64,000 nt of DNA, taken from positions 1-64,000 of the forward strand of contig NZ_VSSS01000080.1 in NCBI RefSeq assembly GCF_008123425.1, read 5' to 3'. Positions within the stretch are counted from its first letter, which is position 1; the number at the start of each line of letters is the position of its first letter. The position numbers and the translations under genes are program-made. Of the stretch, positions 1 to 8,414 are shown one piece after another. The notes below the pieces were generated by a model. That model was given only the letters and a program-made list of their open reading frames with translations. It had not been told where the DNA came from and did not search any database. This stretch comes from Bradyrhizobium rifense. GTDB lineage: Bacteria > Pseudomonadota > Alphaproteobacteria > Rhizobiales > Xanthobacteraceae.

Positions 1-265
1 AACCTAAGCGCTCCATCCGCTTGACCAGTTCCGCGCCTTCCAGGCTCCGCGCGAGAAGGGCCGGAGCGAGGAGGACATCGCCGGTGTCTTCTTCATCTCG
101 GTCAACGTCGTGAAGCAGCGCCTGCGGTTCGCCTCGGTCTCGCCCGCGCTGCTCGAGGTCTATGCCGACGACGGCATGTCACTCGAGCAGTTGATGGCCT
201 TCACCGTCACGCCGGATCCTGGCCGTGCTATGAGCGCTTCCGCTCCAGCGATGTCGACCTTCTGA
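1..265 (+). pseudogene. parB-like gene, 3' fragment abutting a RIT-element end
   Basis: An open frame from base 8 to the TGA at 263 starts ALHPLDQFRAFQ and runs through the central helix-turn-helix part of plasmid-type ParB proteins (EEDIAGVFF, VVKQRLRFASVSP, DDGMSLEQLMAF). The preceding in-frame codon is TAA, and the sequence before ALHP (bases 1-10) is identical to the right end of the RIT element at 61872-61881. The fragment therefore seems to be what remains downstream of a second RIT insertion. ParB similarity stops near base 215; the last residues are unrelated. It differs at many positions from the copy at 61879, so it is a different parB paralogue and not a recent duplication. It is not expected to be functional. 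Confidence 0.75.
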
Positions 266-293
266 ACCAGTAGATGCATTCGCATCGCACATC

Positions 294-323
294 TTGAAAA
301 GACATTCTTTTGAAAAGACATTC
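294..323 (+). promoter_or_regulatory. Tandem 14-bp direct repeats upstream of the sulfonate operon
   Basis: TTGAAAAGACATTC occurs twice, at 294-307 and 310-323, a 16-bp period. The pair lies about 130 bp upstream of the first gene of the organosulfur operon in a region with no gene. Two copies spaced by about one and a half helical turns suggest a regulator binding site, but no regulator gene lies nearby. Confidence 0.45.
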
Positions 324-347
324 TGCAAAATCCGGCGCGCAGTAGAA

Positions 348-361
348 CGGCATCGATGCCG
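348..361. promoter_or_regulatory. Perfect 14-bp palindrome, possible operator
   Basis: CGGCATCGATGCCG is a perfect palindrome about 95 bp upstream of the permease start codon and just downstream of the tandem repeats at 294-323. A dimeric repressor or activator could bind here; the regulator is unknown. Confidence 0.35.
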
Positions 362-454
362 AACAGCGAAAAATGAATTTTAATACCATCGAATTGCGCG
401 CCGGAGTTTGCGAAGGTGGCGCCGTCTCAGGTGAGACGGAGCAAAATCGATTTC

Positions 455-1384
455 ATGACGGATGCGTCGCTACTTTCCAGGCCTGTCGATGCGACAGCGT
501 CGCCTGCGGCCGGTCGCACGGAACCCCTCCCCAGTGCCAGCGGACCCGTGGTGACGGTCGTTGCCGACGTTGCGCGTCCGCCGGAGACATTTGCATCGCG
601 CGCGCGCGGTCTGACATGGCGCTCATTTATTCTACCCTGGCTTCTGCCGTTCGGCCTGCTCTTGGTCTGGCAATTCCTCTCGACGACGGGGATTGTGTCT
701 ACGGCAATCGTGCCGGCTCCGTCTGATATCTGGGACGCTGGGCGGCAGCTTGCCGAGCGCGGCGAATTGCAGCACGACATCCTTGTCAGCCTCCGCCGGG
801 TTGCGATCGGCTTCAGCATTGGCGCCCTCGGCGGGCTGCTGTTCGGCCTGGCCGTTGGGCTGTTCGAGCCGCTGCACGATCTTTTCGATCGGTCGCTGCA
901 GATGATCCGGACCATTCCGCACCTGGCGTTGGTGCCGCTGATGATCCTCTGGTTCGGTATCGGGGAGGAGCCGCGGCTCATTCTGGTCGCGATGGGGTCG
1001 CTCTTCCCGGTCTACATCAACACGGTCGGGGGCATCCGCAACGTCGATCCCAAGCTGACCGAACTCGGAAAGTCCTACGGCCTTGGCCGCGCCGAGCTGG
1101 TCTGGTCGATCATTCTGCCAGCGGCGCTGCAGCCCATCCTGGTCGGCATGCGCTATGCGCTCGGCGTGGCCTGGCTCACGCTCGTCGTGGGAGAAACGAT
1201 CGCCTCACGGGACGGGGTGGGATACCTCGTGCAGAACGCACGTGAGCTCCTGCGCATCGACATCATCGTGCTCGCCATCATCCTTTACGCCATCGCAGGC
1301 TGGCTGTCGGATCTCATCACGCGCTTGATCGAACGCCGGCTGCTGCGCTGGCATCCGAATTATGCGGATCGGGTGAAGGCATGA
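455..1384 (+). CDS. ABC transporter permease, SsuC/TauC type
   Basis: Inner-membrane subunit of an importer for an organosulfur or similar small anion, 309 aa from the ATG at 455; an in-frame GTG at 416 would add 13 residues. Hydrophobic segments run through the protein. The cytoplasmic EAA loop that contacts the ATPase is visible around residues 200-230 (ELGKSYGLGRAELVWSIILP), as in binding-protein-dependent permeases. The stop overlaps the ATG of the ATPase gene by four bases, so the two are translationally coupled. SsuC, TauC and ThiX-like permeases are hard to separate by sequence; the monooxygenase at the end of the operon favours sulfonates or sulfides. Confidence 0.85.
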   Translation: MTDASLLSRPVDATASPAAGRTEPLPSASGPVVTVVADVARPPETFASRARGLTWRSFILPWLLPFGLLLVWQFLSTTGIVSTAIVPAPSDIWDAGRQLAERGELQHDILVSLRRVAIGFSIGALGGLLFGLAVGLFEPLHDLFDRSLQMIRTIPHLALVPLMILWFGIGEEPRLILVAMGSLFPVYINTVGGIRNVDPKLTELGKSYGLGRAELVWSIILPAALQPILVGMRYALGVAWLTLVVGETIASRDGVGYLVQNARELLRIDIIVLAIILYAIAGWLSDLITRLIERRLLRWHPNYADRVKA

Positions 1385-2109
1385 GCGGAGCCAGCGTCAG
1401 CCTGCGTTCGGTGGACAAATCGTTCGCCGGCCGCATGGTCTTGAACGGCGTCGATCTCGACATCGCCTCCGGCCAGTTCGTCTCGATCATCGGACCAAGC
1501 GGAGCCGGCAAATCGACGCTGCTGCGCCTCGTGGCAGGTTTGGACGCGCCCTCGCGCGGCCGCATCGAGCTTCGCGCGACGGGCCGTAAGGCTGACGTGC
1601 GCCTGATGTTCCAGGAGGATCGTCTGCTGCCGTGGCGGAGCGTCCTCGGCAATGTGCTGCTGGGCATCAAGGGCAGGAAGCAGGACGCGGGGCGCATCCT
1701 CGACGCGGTCGGGTTGCAGGGACGCGAAAGCGAGTTTCCGGTCGGGCTGTCGGGCGGCCAGCGCCAGCGTGTAGCGCTGGCGAGGGCGCTGATCCACGAG
1801 CCGGACCTGTTGCTGCTCGACGAGCCGTTCGGCGCGCTCGATGCCATCACCCGAGCCGCGATGCAGTTGCTGCTGGGGCAGTTACTGGTTGCACGGCCCC
1901 GCACCGTCGTGCTGGTCACGCACGATGTCGAGGAGGCGTTGCTGCTCTCCGATCGTGTGCTCCTGGTCAAGGATGGCGGCATCGCGCGCGACCTGATCTT
2001 CGATCAGCCGCGTCCACGGCATCGCGGCGATCCGGCGCTGGCGATCCTGAAGGAAGAGCTGCTCGACGGTCTGCTCACGGCCGAGCGCGACTTGGCTTCC
2101 GTTGCATGA
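1381..2109 (+). CDS. ABC transporter ATP-binding protein, SsuB/TauB type
   Basis: Cytoplasmic ATPase that powers the importer. All motifs are present: Walker A GPSGAGKST (residues 38-46), Q-loop MFQEDRLLPW near 78, signature LSGGQRQRVALARAL near 124, Walker B LLLLDEPFGALD near 145 and the switch histidine in VLVTHD. At 242 aa it is the normal length for a single-domain nitrate/sulfonate/taurine ATPase. It overlaps the permease gene by four bases and is followed 20 bases later by the binding-protein gene. Confidence 0.9.
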   Translation: MSGASVSLRSVDKSFAGRMVLNGVDLDIASGQFVSIIGPSGAGKSTLLRLVAGLDAPSRGRIELRATGRKADVRLMFQEDRLLPWRSVLGNVLLGIKGRKQDAGRILDAVGLQGRESEFPVGLSGGQRQRVALARALIHEPDLLLLDEPFGALDAITRAAMQLLLGQLLVARPRTVVLVTHDVEEALLLSDRVLLVKDGGIARDLIFDQPRPRHRGDPALAILKEELLDGLLTAERDLASVA

Positions 2110-2129
2110 ACAAACGAAAGGAACACGAT

Positions 2130-3212
2130 ATGACTTTTGGGGGCTCGACGAGCGATCGCGCTGGCATCTCGCGACGAACGCTGTTGTCGGTTGGCGCGGG
2201 ACTTGCCGTAGCCTCGACAGGTGTGGGCGGATTGCCGCGCGCGAATGCTGCCGATGCGGCGCCGCCGCAACTGACCGTCGCGGTCATCGGGGACGGCCGC
2301 ACAGGCGTCTGGGCCTCGCTGCGGGCGGGCGTGGGTGGCCGTAATCTTGAGCAGGAGCTCGGCACCAAGATCGTCTGGCAACCAGGCTTCACGGCATCGC
2401 TTCCGGTGATGGAGGCGATCAAGGCAGGCTCGGTCGATTTCACGTTCGCAACCGCGACCGCGGTCGTGAATGCGGTTCCGGCGCGTGTCCCGATCGTGCC
2501 GCTCGCGGCCTATCCGTTGCCCGTCGACGAAGTTGATCTCTTGGTGCAGGCCAATTCCCCGATCAAGATGGCGGCCGATCTGAAGGGCAAGAAGATCGCC
2601 CATCAGAACGGCACGACGGGCACCTACAGTCTGATCAAATATTTGGAGACCGCCGGCCTCAGATTGTCTGATGTCGCAGCCGTCAGCCTGAGCGGGGCAG
2701 ATGCGTTCACGGCATTCGCGCAAGGAAGCATCGACGGCTGGATTCACTGGCAGCCAGCCACGGCGCTCGCGTTGACAAAGCTCACTGGCAAGGCGCGCCT
2801 GCTGCCCGACGTGAAGACCTATGACTATGCCTTCTACGTTGCGCGGAGTGAAGTCGCGGTGAAGTATCCGCAGCTCTTCGCGAAATTCGTGAAGATCATC
2901 CGGGAAACCCAGGCCTATATCTTCGCGCATCCGGCCGAATCCGTCGCGCTCTGGGCCTCGCAAGGCGGCTTTCCGCCGAACGGGACCGAACAGGTCGTCT
3001 ACGAGAAGCTCGTCCGCGACGCCAGATTGTCCGAATCGACCGCTGTCGTACTGAAGCCGATCGATGAAGCGGCGGCCGCGTCGACTCAGGATCTTGCCGA
3101 CAATTTCCAAGCGCTCGGTGTCCTGCCGAACAAGGTCGATGTTCGATCGTTCCTGCTTGGCACGCAGTTCGATGCCGCGAAGAAGGCCGTCGCGCTGGAG
3201 CTCGGCGCATAA
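2130..3212 (+). CDS. ABC transporter substrate-binding protein with Tat signal
   Basis: Periplasmic solute receptor of the SsuA/NrtA-like family, 360 aa. The N-terminus has a twin-arginine signal (SRRTLLSVGAGLAVAS) ending in an ANA-A cleavage site, so it is probably exported folded by Tat. The body shows the NMT1/SsuA-like pattern, with KGKKIAHQNGTTGTYSL in the middle. The ATG at 2130 follows GAAAGGA, a good ribosome site; an ATG at 2106 is possible but less well placed. The gene sits between the ATPase and OsmC genes. The ligand cannot be read from sequence. Confidence 0.85.
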   Translation: MTFGGSTSDRAGISRRTLLSVGAGLAVASTGVGGLPRANAADAAPPQLTVAVIGDGRTGVWASLRAGVGGRNLEQELGTKIVWQPGFTASLPVMEAIKAGSVDFTFATATAVVNAVPARVPIVPLAAYPLPVDEVDLLVQANSPIKMAADLKGKKIAHQNGTTGTYSLIKYLETAGLRLSDVAAVSLSGADAFTAFAQGSIDGWIHWQPATALALTKLTGKARLLPDVKTYDYAFYVARSEVAVKYPQLFAKFVKIIRETQAYIFAHPAESVALWASQGGFPPNGTEQVVYEKLVRDARLSESTAVVLKPIDEAAAASTQDLADNFQALGVLPNKVDVRSFLLGTQFDAAKKAVALELGA

Positions 3213-3244
3213 GCGGCCACGCCTAAACCAACAACAGAGAAATC

Positions 3245-3673
3245 ATGATGAACGCTCAGACCGCCGAGACGGTGTCGATCACCTCTGCCGCGATTGGCCA
3301 GTTTGGCCGCTATTTGCTCAGTGCAAGGACGAACCATTTCATCTCTGATCAGCGTGTCGCCGTCGGCGGTCCCGGCGAAGCGATCACCGCCGGCGAGTTG
3401 CTGCTGTCGTCGCTCGGCAGTTGCTCGCTTGGCCTGATCCAGAAGACGGCGAAAGAAGAGGGGATCGTCCTGCGTGAGGCCGGAACCGAAGTGTCGTTCC
3501 GGCGTCATGCGACCGATCCGACGCAATACGAGTGGATCCGCATCGTGGTGCGCCTGTCCGGTGTGACGGCCGGCGAAGCCGAGACGCTGGTTGCCGGCCT
3601 CACGGCCAACTGCCCGATCTACAACACGCTGAAACGTGGCGGTCCCGTCGAGATCTCATGGAATGTGAGCTGA
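3245..3673 (+). CDS. OsmC/Ohr-family protein
   Basis: Small thiol-peroxidase-like protein of the OsmC fold, 142 aa. The two conserved cysteines are present: C60 in GSCSLGL and C123 in ANCPIYN, the redox pair that reduces organic peroxides in the family. It lies inside the organosulfur operon, 32 bases after the binding protein and 3 bases before the monooxygenase. A role in removing peroxide or sulfur by-products of the flavin enzyme is an inference. Two adjacent ATGs (3245 and 3248) are possible starts. Confidence 0.8.
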   Translation: MMNAQTAETVSITSAAIGQFGRYLLSARTNHFISDQRVAVGGPGEAITAGELLLSSLGSCSLGLIQKTAKEEGIVLREAGTEVSFRRHATDPTQYEWIRIVVRLSGVTAGEAETLVAGLTANCPIYNTLKRGGPVEISWNVS

Positions 3674-3676
3674 TCT

Positions 3677-5008
3677 ATGCCTGACAAGAAACTGCATCTT
3701 GCCGCCTTTGTCTCCGCAGGTCCCGTTTCCGGCAGCCATGCCGGGTGGCGGCATCCGGAAGCGGACGGCGACTTGCTGTCCGCGGCTTACTACCAGAATA
3801 TCGGTCGGCTGCTGGAGCAGGGGCGGTTCGATCTTCTGTTCATCGCGGACATCCTCGCGATCCCGGACACGCTGGGCGGCAGCCTGGACAGCCAGCTTCG
3901 CTACGGCGCGCTGGGCGCGCTGCGGCTCGATCCGCTGGTGGTGCTCTCGATCATCGCGGGTGCGACCAAGCATCTCGGTCTTGGCGCGACCATTTCGACA
4001 ACCTACGCCCAGCCCTACGCCCTGGCGCGGGCGCTCGCGACGCTTGATCATCTCAGCGGTGGCCGCGCCGCCTGGAATATCGTCACCTCGTTCCAGGAGG
4101 CGGAGGCGCGCAATTTCGGCCTGACCGAGCAGCTCTCACGCGAGGAGCGCTACGAGCGCGCCGACGAATTTCTGGAGGTCGTGACCAAGCTGTGGAATTC
4201 GTGGGAGGATGGTGCGCTGGTCCGGGATCGCCAGACGCCGCTGTTCGCCGACCCTGCGCGGGTGCACCGGATCGATCATTCCGGCAAATGGTTCAACGTG
4301 CGGGGCCCCCTCAATGTCAGCCGGCCCCCACAGGGGCGCCCGGTCTTCATCCAGGCCGGCGCTTCGGATCGTGGCCGCGATTTCGCTGCGCGATGGGCCG
4401 AGATCATCTTCGTGACGCCGGGCCTGGTCGATGTCGCCGTCGAATTCCGCAACGACTTGCGCGCCCGCGCGGTCCGTTTCGGTCGCGACCCTGATACAGT
4501 CAAGGTCTTGCCCGGCATCGTCCCGATCATTGGCGACACGGAGAAGCAGGCCAAGGCGGTACACGACCAGCTCCACGAATTGTCGCATCCCGAGTCCGGT
4601 CTCTCGACTTTGTCCTATCATCTCGGCGTTGATCTCTCGCGCTTCCCGCAGGACGAGGTCCTGCCTGAGAATCTCGACGTTCCCGGCGTCGAAGGGCACT
4701 ACCGTGAGGTCGCCGAGCTGACGCGGCGCTCAGGCTTGAGCCTTGCTGAGCTAGGACAGCGATACGGCGCGGGGAGAACCACCAGCGGCTTCGCCGGCAC
4801 GCCCGGCACGGTGGCTGATCGCATGCAGGAGTGGTTCGAGGCGGGTGCTTGCGACGGCTTCATGTTGCAGGTCCCATATCTGCCAGGGGGCTTGGAGCAG
4901 CTGGTCCACGGCCTCGTGCCGGAGCTGCAACATCGAGGGCTGTTCCGCACTGAGTACGACGGCTCGACCTTGCGCGATTCGCTCGGCTTGCCCCGGCCGG
5001 CGGGCTGA
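3677..5008 (+). CDS. FMN-dependent monooxygenase, NtaA/SnaA/DszA family
   Basis: Luciferase-like (LLM) TIM-barrel monooxygenase, 443 aa, the usual length of the nitrilotriacetate / dibenzothiophene-sulfone / dimethylsulfide monooxygenase group. Family features seen: HAGWRHP near the N-terminus, RFDLLFIADILA, GLGATISTTYAQPY, GRAAWNIVTS, the ASDRGRDFAARWAE stretch and GTPGTVADRMQEW. Such enzymes use FMNH2 from a separate reductase and O2 to cleave C-S or C-N bonds. No flavin reductase gene is in the window. With the SsuABC-like importer it probably releases sulfur from an imported organosulfur compound; the substrate is unknown. Confidence 0.85.
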   Translation: MPDKKLHLAAFVSAGPVSGSHAGWRHPEADGDLLSAAYYQNIGRLLEQGRFDLLFIADILAIPDTLGGSLDSQLRYGALGALRLDPLVVLSIIAGATKHLGLGATISTTYAQPYALARALATLDHLSGGRAAWNIVTSFQEAEARNFGLTEQLSREERYERADEFLEVVTKLWNSWEDGALVRDRQTPLFADPARVHRIDHSGKWFNVRGPLNVSRPPQGRPVFIQAGASDRGRDFAARWAEIIFVTPGLVDVAVEFRNDLRARAVRFGRDPDTVKVLPGIVPIIGDTEKQAKAVHDQLHELSHPESGLSTLSYHLGVDLSRFPQDEVLPENLDVPGVEGHYREVAELTRRSGLSLAELGQRYGAGRTTSGFAGTPGTVADRMQEWFEAGACDGFMLQVPYLPGGLEQLVHGLVPELQHRGLFRTEYDGSTLRDSLGLPRPAG

Positions 5009-5263
5009 GGTCGCCGGTGGCCGCGACGCAATGTTCTTCAGTTTCAGACACTTCCATAATACGCAGCCCACCGTTGTGATCGTGCACGAATGTCCATTCA
5101 CGGCCTGAAAAACCCCGGGCACGACTAGTAAGTCATTGATAGTGCTCGGCGCGCAGACTCTCGACAGTGGCCCGGTCGGTGTCCATTCATGCAACAAGCT
5201 TAGGAATTCTCTTGTTCAATCAATCGCAATAATCGGGTGTTGCGCCTCCGCGAGACAACAAGT

Positions 5264-5287
5264 CCTTGAAAACAAACGTTTTCAAGG
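5264..5287. repeat. Perfect 10-bp inverted repeat with 4-base loop
   Basis: CCTTGAAAAC, loop AAAC, GTTTTCAAGG. It lies in the 5009-5404 interval, about 255 bp after the monooxygenase stop, so it is not an obvious terminator for that operon. No other feature was recognised in that interval. It may belong to the left edge of the accessory block that follows. Confidence 0.5.
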
Positions 5288-5404
5288 GCTTTATGATGCT
5301 CCAAATTTGGTTGGGAATTTCGTTCGTGGAAGCATCGTGGAAGCGGCAGAAGGAAAGTCGCAGCGTAAGATCGGCGGGGTTGCGCGCCGCGTAATGACTC
5401 AATT

Positions 5405-5848
5405 GTGATCAGGGGCCCGCTGTGCGCGGCATCATCGACGTCACGATTTTGCAGCGCTGCTAGACCACTGATCTTTTGGCTAGTCTATCCTATTGTAACT
5501 GACCATTTCATTGGACCTCACGGCAAGGTCGTGATCGATGGGGTTTCGCTCCTCTCAAAGACCTTGGAGGACATGGCAGATCAGCGCGTGGATTTCTTCG
5601 TCTCCGGCATCGCCCGATATAGCGACCCGTTTGCCGAGTCGGCGGAGCGCTCAACGAAGTTCTGCTTTGTCGTTCGACTACACAAAGGGCCCAGCGGACT
5701 AAGCCTTACCAACCGCGCGCTGTGTCACCATTGGAACTGTGGCGATGAAGATTGTGAGAGAGATAAACGCAAATATGAGCAAGAGCGGCGTGATATCTTG
5801 ATGCGCAACCCCAGAGCCGCCGAGATTAGCAAGCCCGTGCCGCTCTGA
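5405..5848 (+). CDS. Uncharacterised protein or gene remnant
   Basis: An open frame of 147 codons. Residues from about 25 onward look protein-like (LIFWLVYPIVTDHF, then GVSLLSKTLEDMADQRVDFFVSGIARY, and a Cys/His-rich CHHWNCGDEDCERD). The first 20 or so residues have the composition of non-coding DNA, so the true start is unclear and the gene may be a truncated 3' piece. No family recognised. It precedes the HEPN-like run and shares its lower GC content. Confidence 0.35.
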   Translation: MIRGPLCAASSTSRFCSAARPLIFWLVYPIVTDHFIGPHGKVVIDGVSLLSKTLEDMADQRVDFFVSGIARYSDPFAESAERSTKFCFVVRLHKGPSGLSLTNRALCHHWNCGDEDCERDKRKYEQERRDILMRNPRAAEISKPVPL

Positions 5849-5902
5849 GCCGTCATCCCTTTCTATCCTGTTCCACTCGTGAAGGCGCAGTGAGCCTCTG
5901 AT

Positions 5903-6580
5903 ATGAGCGCGAAAGCACCAGGGCCGTCCGATACAACTCAGAGTGAACTCTATCTGGAGTACTGCAAGAAGGGCGAAATCATCCATCGCTTCGCAGAGAA
6001 CCTCGCGCAGACGCTCGGTGTGTTCCATGGAGTTAACAGCACAGGAAAGGCGCTTCGGCTCGAAGGAGAAGCGACGGGCGCTCTAAGCACCATCTTGTTT
6101 GACCAGTTGCAGATCATGGTGATCAGACTGAGCGCGTTATGCGACAACGGCACCAGAAATGATGACGCCTCGCTCGGACAGCTTGTGAGTGGCGTGAGCG
6201 TTCCCAGCTTCCAGCAATTCTTGATCGACAAGGAGACGCAATGGCAGCGTGCCGTTGGCCACAGGGCGGGAACGACAAGAGACATACCAAGGTTGATAAG
6301 GGTGCTGAAGGCGCGATGGTCCATCCTAAAGGCAGAGCAGGACGCTCTAACGAGGATAAAGCACTACCGGAACAAAGTTCTCGCCCACGCCACCACCGGG
6401 CTTGATCCAAGCCAAAGGGTTCTCATTCGCGATATCTGGCGCCTGTCTCGATTGGCGTTGAGCGTCGCCAAATACATCCGGCTATTGTTGGAGCGCGACG
6501 ACTGGAACTATCTGGATCATTCAGAGGATGGCAAGGCCTGCGGTAGGACGTTGGTGCGTTCGTTACATCGCGACGAATGA
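5903..6580 (+). CDS. AbiU2/HEPN-like protein
   Basis: 225 aa, mostly helical. The segment ALTRIKHYRNKVLAHATTG near residues 150-168 has the R-x4-H type motif seen in AbiU2-like and other HEPN proteins, which often act as RNases in abortive infection or toxin systems. The stop overlaps the next start by four bases (ATGA), so it heads a small operon. Base composition is lower in GC than the flanking sulfur operon, consistent with transfer. A toxin-like or RNA-cleaving role is family-based inference. Confidence 0.55.
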   Translation: MSAKAPGPSDTTQSELYLEYCKKGEIIHRFAENLAQTLGVFHGVNSTGKALRLEGEATGALSTILFDQLQIMVIRLSALCDNGTRNDDASLGQLVSGVSVPSFQQFLIDKETQWQRAVGHRAGTTRDIPRLIRVLKARWSILKAEQDALTRIKHYRNKVLAHATTGLDPSQRVLIRDIWRLSRLALSVAKYIRLLLERDDWNYLDHSEDGKACGRTLVRSLHRDE

Positions 6581-7074
6581 AGATTTTGCAAGATGCAATG
6601 TCCGCTTACAGCGACATGACGGTCAAGAGCTTCCGCACCATTGAAGCGCTTGGAGATGCTATCGTGCAACGTCTGCCGATCTATCTAGGCGAAGGCTCTG
6701 AAGCGCGTGGCGTGCCGCCTGAAGGCGAGTATCGAGAGGAGGCTGGCGACTACCGGGGTGCAAAATTCAGCACTCATGACAAAGGTACCTTGACGTTGGC
6801 CCCCATTCAGATGGGTGTTGCTGTGGGGATTCCGCGTACAAGCGGCAAGGGCAAGTTCTGGCCTCGCGTGGTGCTAGAATTTGAGATGATCGGTGACGCC
6901 ATAACGGTCAGGATTGGCGATAGCCCGCGAGCGGTGCGAGGCATTCCACCCGACTTCAGCGAAGAGGACGTTGAACGGGTCTGCGAGGAGATTCACGAGT
7001 ACATCAGGGTAGTATTGGAGAATCCTGTTAAAGTCGCGACTGCGGTGGGTAAGGGAAAACTTGGCTTCATCTAA
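6577..7074 (+). CDS. Uncharacterised protein in HEPN operon
   Basis: 165 aa, no family recognised. It is rich in beta-forming stretches (GTLTLAPIQMGVAVGIP, FWPRVVLEFEMIGDAITVRIGD) followed by a helical C-terminus. It overlaps the HEPN-like gene upstream by four bases and the next gene by about 14 bases if that one starts at 7061. Tight coupling between two helical HEPN-like proteins suggests an antitoxin, sensor or regulatory partner, but nothing in the sequence proves this. Confidence 0.6.
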   Translation: MKILQDAMSAYSDMTVKSFRTIEALGDAIVQRLPIYLGEGSEARGVPPEGEYREEAGDYRGAKFSTHDKGTLTLAPIQMGVAVGIPRTSGKGKFWPRVVLEFEMIGDAITVRIGDSPRAVRGIPPDFSEEDVERVCEEIHEYIRVVLENPVKVATAVGKGKLGFI

Positions 7075-7573
7075 CGGCCACGGCAGAACGGTACTCATGG
7101 AAGCCACCTTCGGCAGCGGCGATTTGACGGACTATGCTCGGCGGCGCATGGCGCTCGCCCTCTATGCAAAGGGCCAAAGTTTCCTTGGCGCGTCCATTTT
7201 ACTGCAACGCCACGGGGGCGACGAATACGTAGTGCTCCACCTGACCAGCCAGGGCACGGAAGTCATTGTGAAGGCGCTTCTGCTGCTTCTGGACTACAAG
7301 AAGTTCGCTAAGCCGATTAGGAGATACGGGCACGATTTAGAAGGCGTTGCAGCAGAGGCTCTAAGGGTCTTTGGCCTCCATCCCATGCGTCCGGCGCTCG
7401 CGCAGGAAGTGAGAACCCTGAATGTCTTCTATAAAGGAAACCTGCTCAGATATAATGGTCTTCCAGACATTTTCATCGATCCAAAGTCAATCGGCCGGCA
7501 TAGGTTGCTGAGGAGAACGACTGCTGTCATTCGGCTTGCAAATCGCGAAATAGCAAAGTTGGGTCAGCCTTAG
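7061..7573 (+). CDS. HEPN-domain protein
   Basis: 170 aa from a TTG at 7061 preceded by AAGGGA; an ATG at 7097 is the alternative start and would drop 12 residues. The pattern is a HEPN four-helix bundle: YAKGQSFLGASILLQRHGG, then EVIVKALLLLLDYKKFAKPIRRYGHDLEGVAAEAL, with the typical GHDL motif after the third helix. HEPN proteins are often RNases or nucleotidyltransferase partners. It is the third gene of the overlapping run begun at 5903. Confidence 0.55.
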   Translation: MASSNGHGRTVLMEATFGSGDLTDYARRRMALALYAKGQSFLGASILLQRHGGDEYVVLHLTSQGTEVIVKALLLLLDYKKFAKPIRRYGHDLEGVAAEALRVFGLHPMRPALAQEVRTLNVFYKGNLLRYNGLPDIFIDPKSIGRHRLLRRTTAVIRLANREIAKLGQP

Positions 7574-7616
7574 GGTGACGCCGTTATAGTTAACCGAGTT
7601 CTTTGGATACCTCAGA

Positions 7617-8414
7617 ATGACGGACGCGACCACGCAGCAGCCTTTCGACGCGCGCATCACTCCTTACGACGATGTGGTTGACGCCTACGACCTCACCATC
7701 CTGAAGGAGGTGGGTGATTGGTCGCAGGACGACACCGGCGACATCGTTATGACGAAGGACGGCGACCCTCAACACGGAGACATTGCCTACAATGGGTTGT
7801 TCCGGCTCGTGCAGATGTGGCGCTACAGCGAGCCGCACCTTCGGCACCTGTTTGCTACCCTGTACAGTACGCTAACGCAGCGCACCGTGCTGGATGACGC
7901 CCTAAACGCCGTTGGGGACAGAGCGCATGAAGTTATGATGCGCGGGCACGGGATGCCATCTGGCTCGTTTGGCGCGGCCTTCCACGATGTGTTGGATCGG
8001 CAGGCGGCGGCGGCCTTTGGCGCGGGTATTTACGCAGGTTCGTTGATGCTGATGCTGAGCGCTATCCTTCTTCGCCTTCGGGACGATAACCAAGGGAAAG
8101 AGCAATGGACCGCTGTGGGGCCGTTCTTCAACGGTCATTCGGTTGGCGTGATCATTGAGGCTGGTGCGAATGGCTTTCGTCACGCAGATGAGTGGGCCAA
8201 AACCCACCCACCGAAAGCGCAACAGAAACGCTCGCAGGACATTATAGAAGGCGCACTACACGGGCGTCCTCAACCAGACGAAGGAAGCCCGGGAGCGTGC
8301 GTAGAATTGTTGGCCGTGCTCAGTGGCGGTAGCTTTGAAGGTCTGGCTACCAACGTGTTTACGTTCGCGCACAATCTGACTGTTAAGTGCCGTCAAGGTC
8401 CATCGGGCTACTGA
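7617..8414 (+). CDS. Uncharacterised protein
   Basis: 265 aa, family not recognised. It begins with an acidic segment (YDDVVDAYDLTILKEVGDWSQDD); the middle carries a hydrophobic small-residue-rich helix (AAFGAGIYAGSLMLMLSAILL) that could be buried or membrane-associated. It follows the HEPN operon by 43 bases on the same strand and converges, with a 7-bp overlap, on the minus-strand HEPN-like gene at 8408. Its composition matches the accessory block. Confidence 0.55.
   Translation: MTDATTQQPFDARITPYDDVVDAYDLTILKEVGDWSQDDTGDIVMTKDGDPQHGDIAYNGLFRLVQMWRYSEPHLRHLFATLYSTLTQRTVLDDALNAVGDRAHEVMMRGHGMPSGSFGAAFHDVLDRQAAAAFGAGIYAGSLMLMLSAILLRLRDDNQGKEQWTAVGPFFNGHSVGVIIEAGANGFRHADEWAKTHPPKAQQKRSQDIIEGALHGRPQPDEGSPGACVELLAVLSGGSFEGLATNVFTFAHNLTVKCRQGPSGY

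Noticed and set aside
2004..3110. 368-codon minus-strand frame
   Set aside because: Antisense to the substrate-binding protein; no domain visible.
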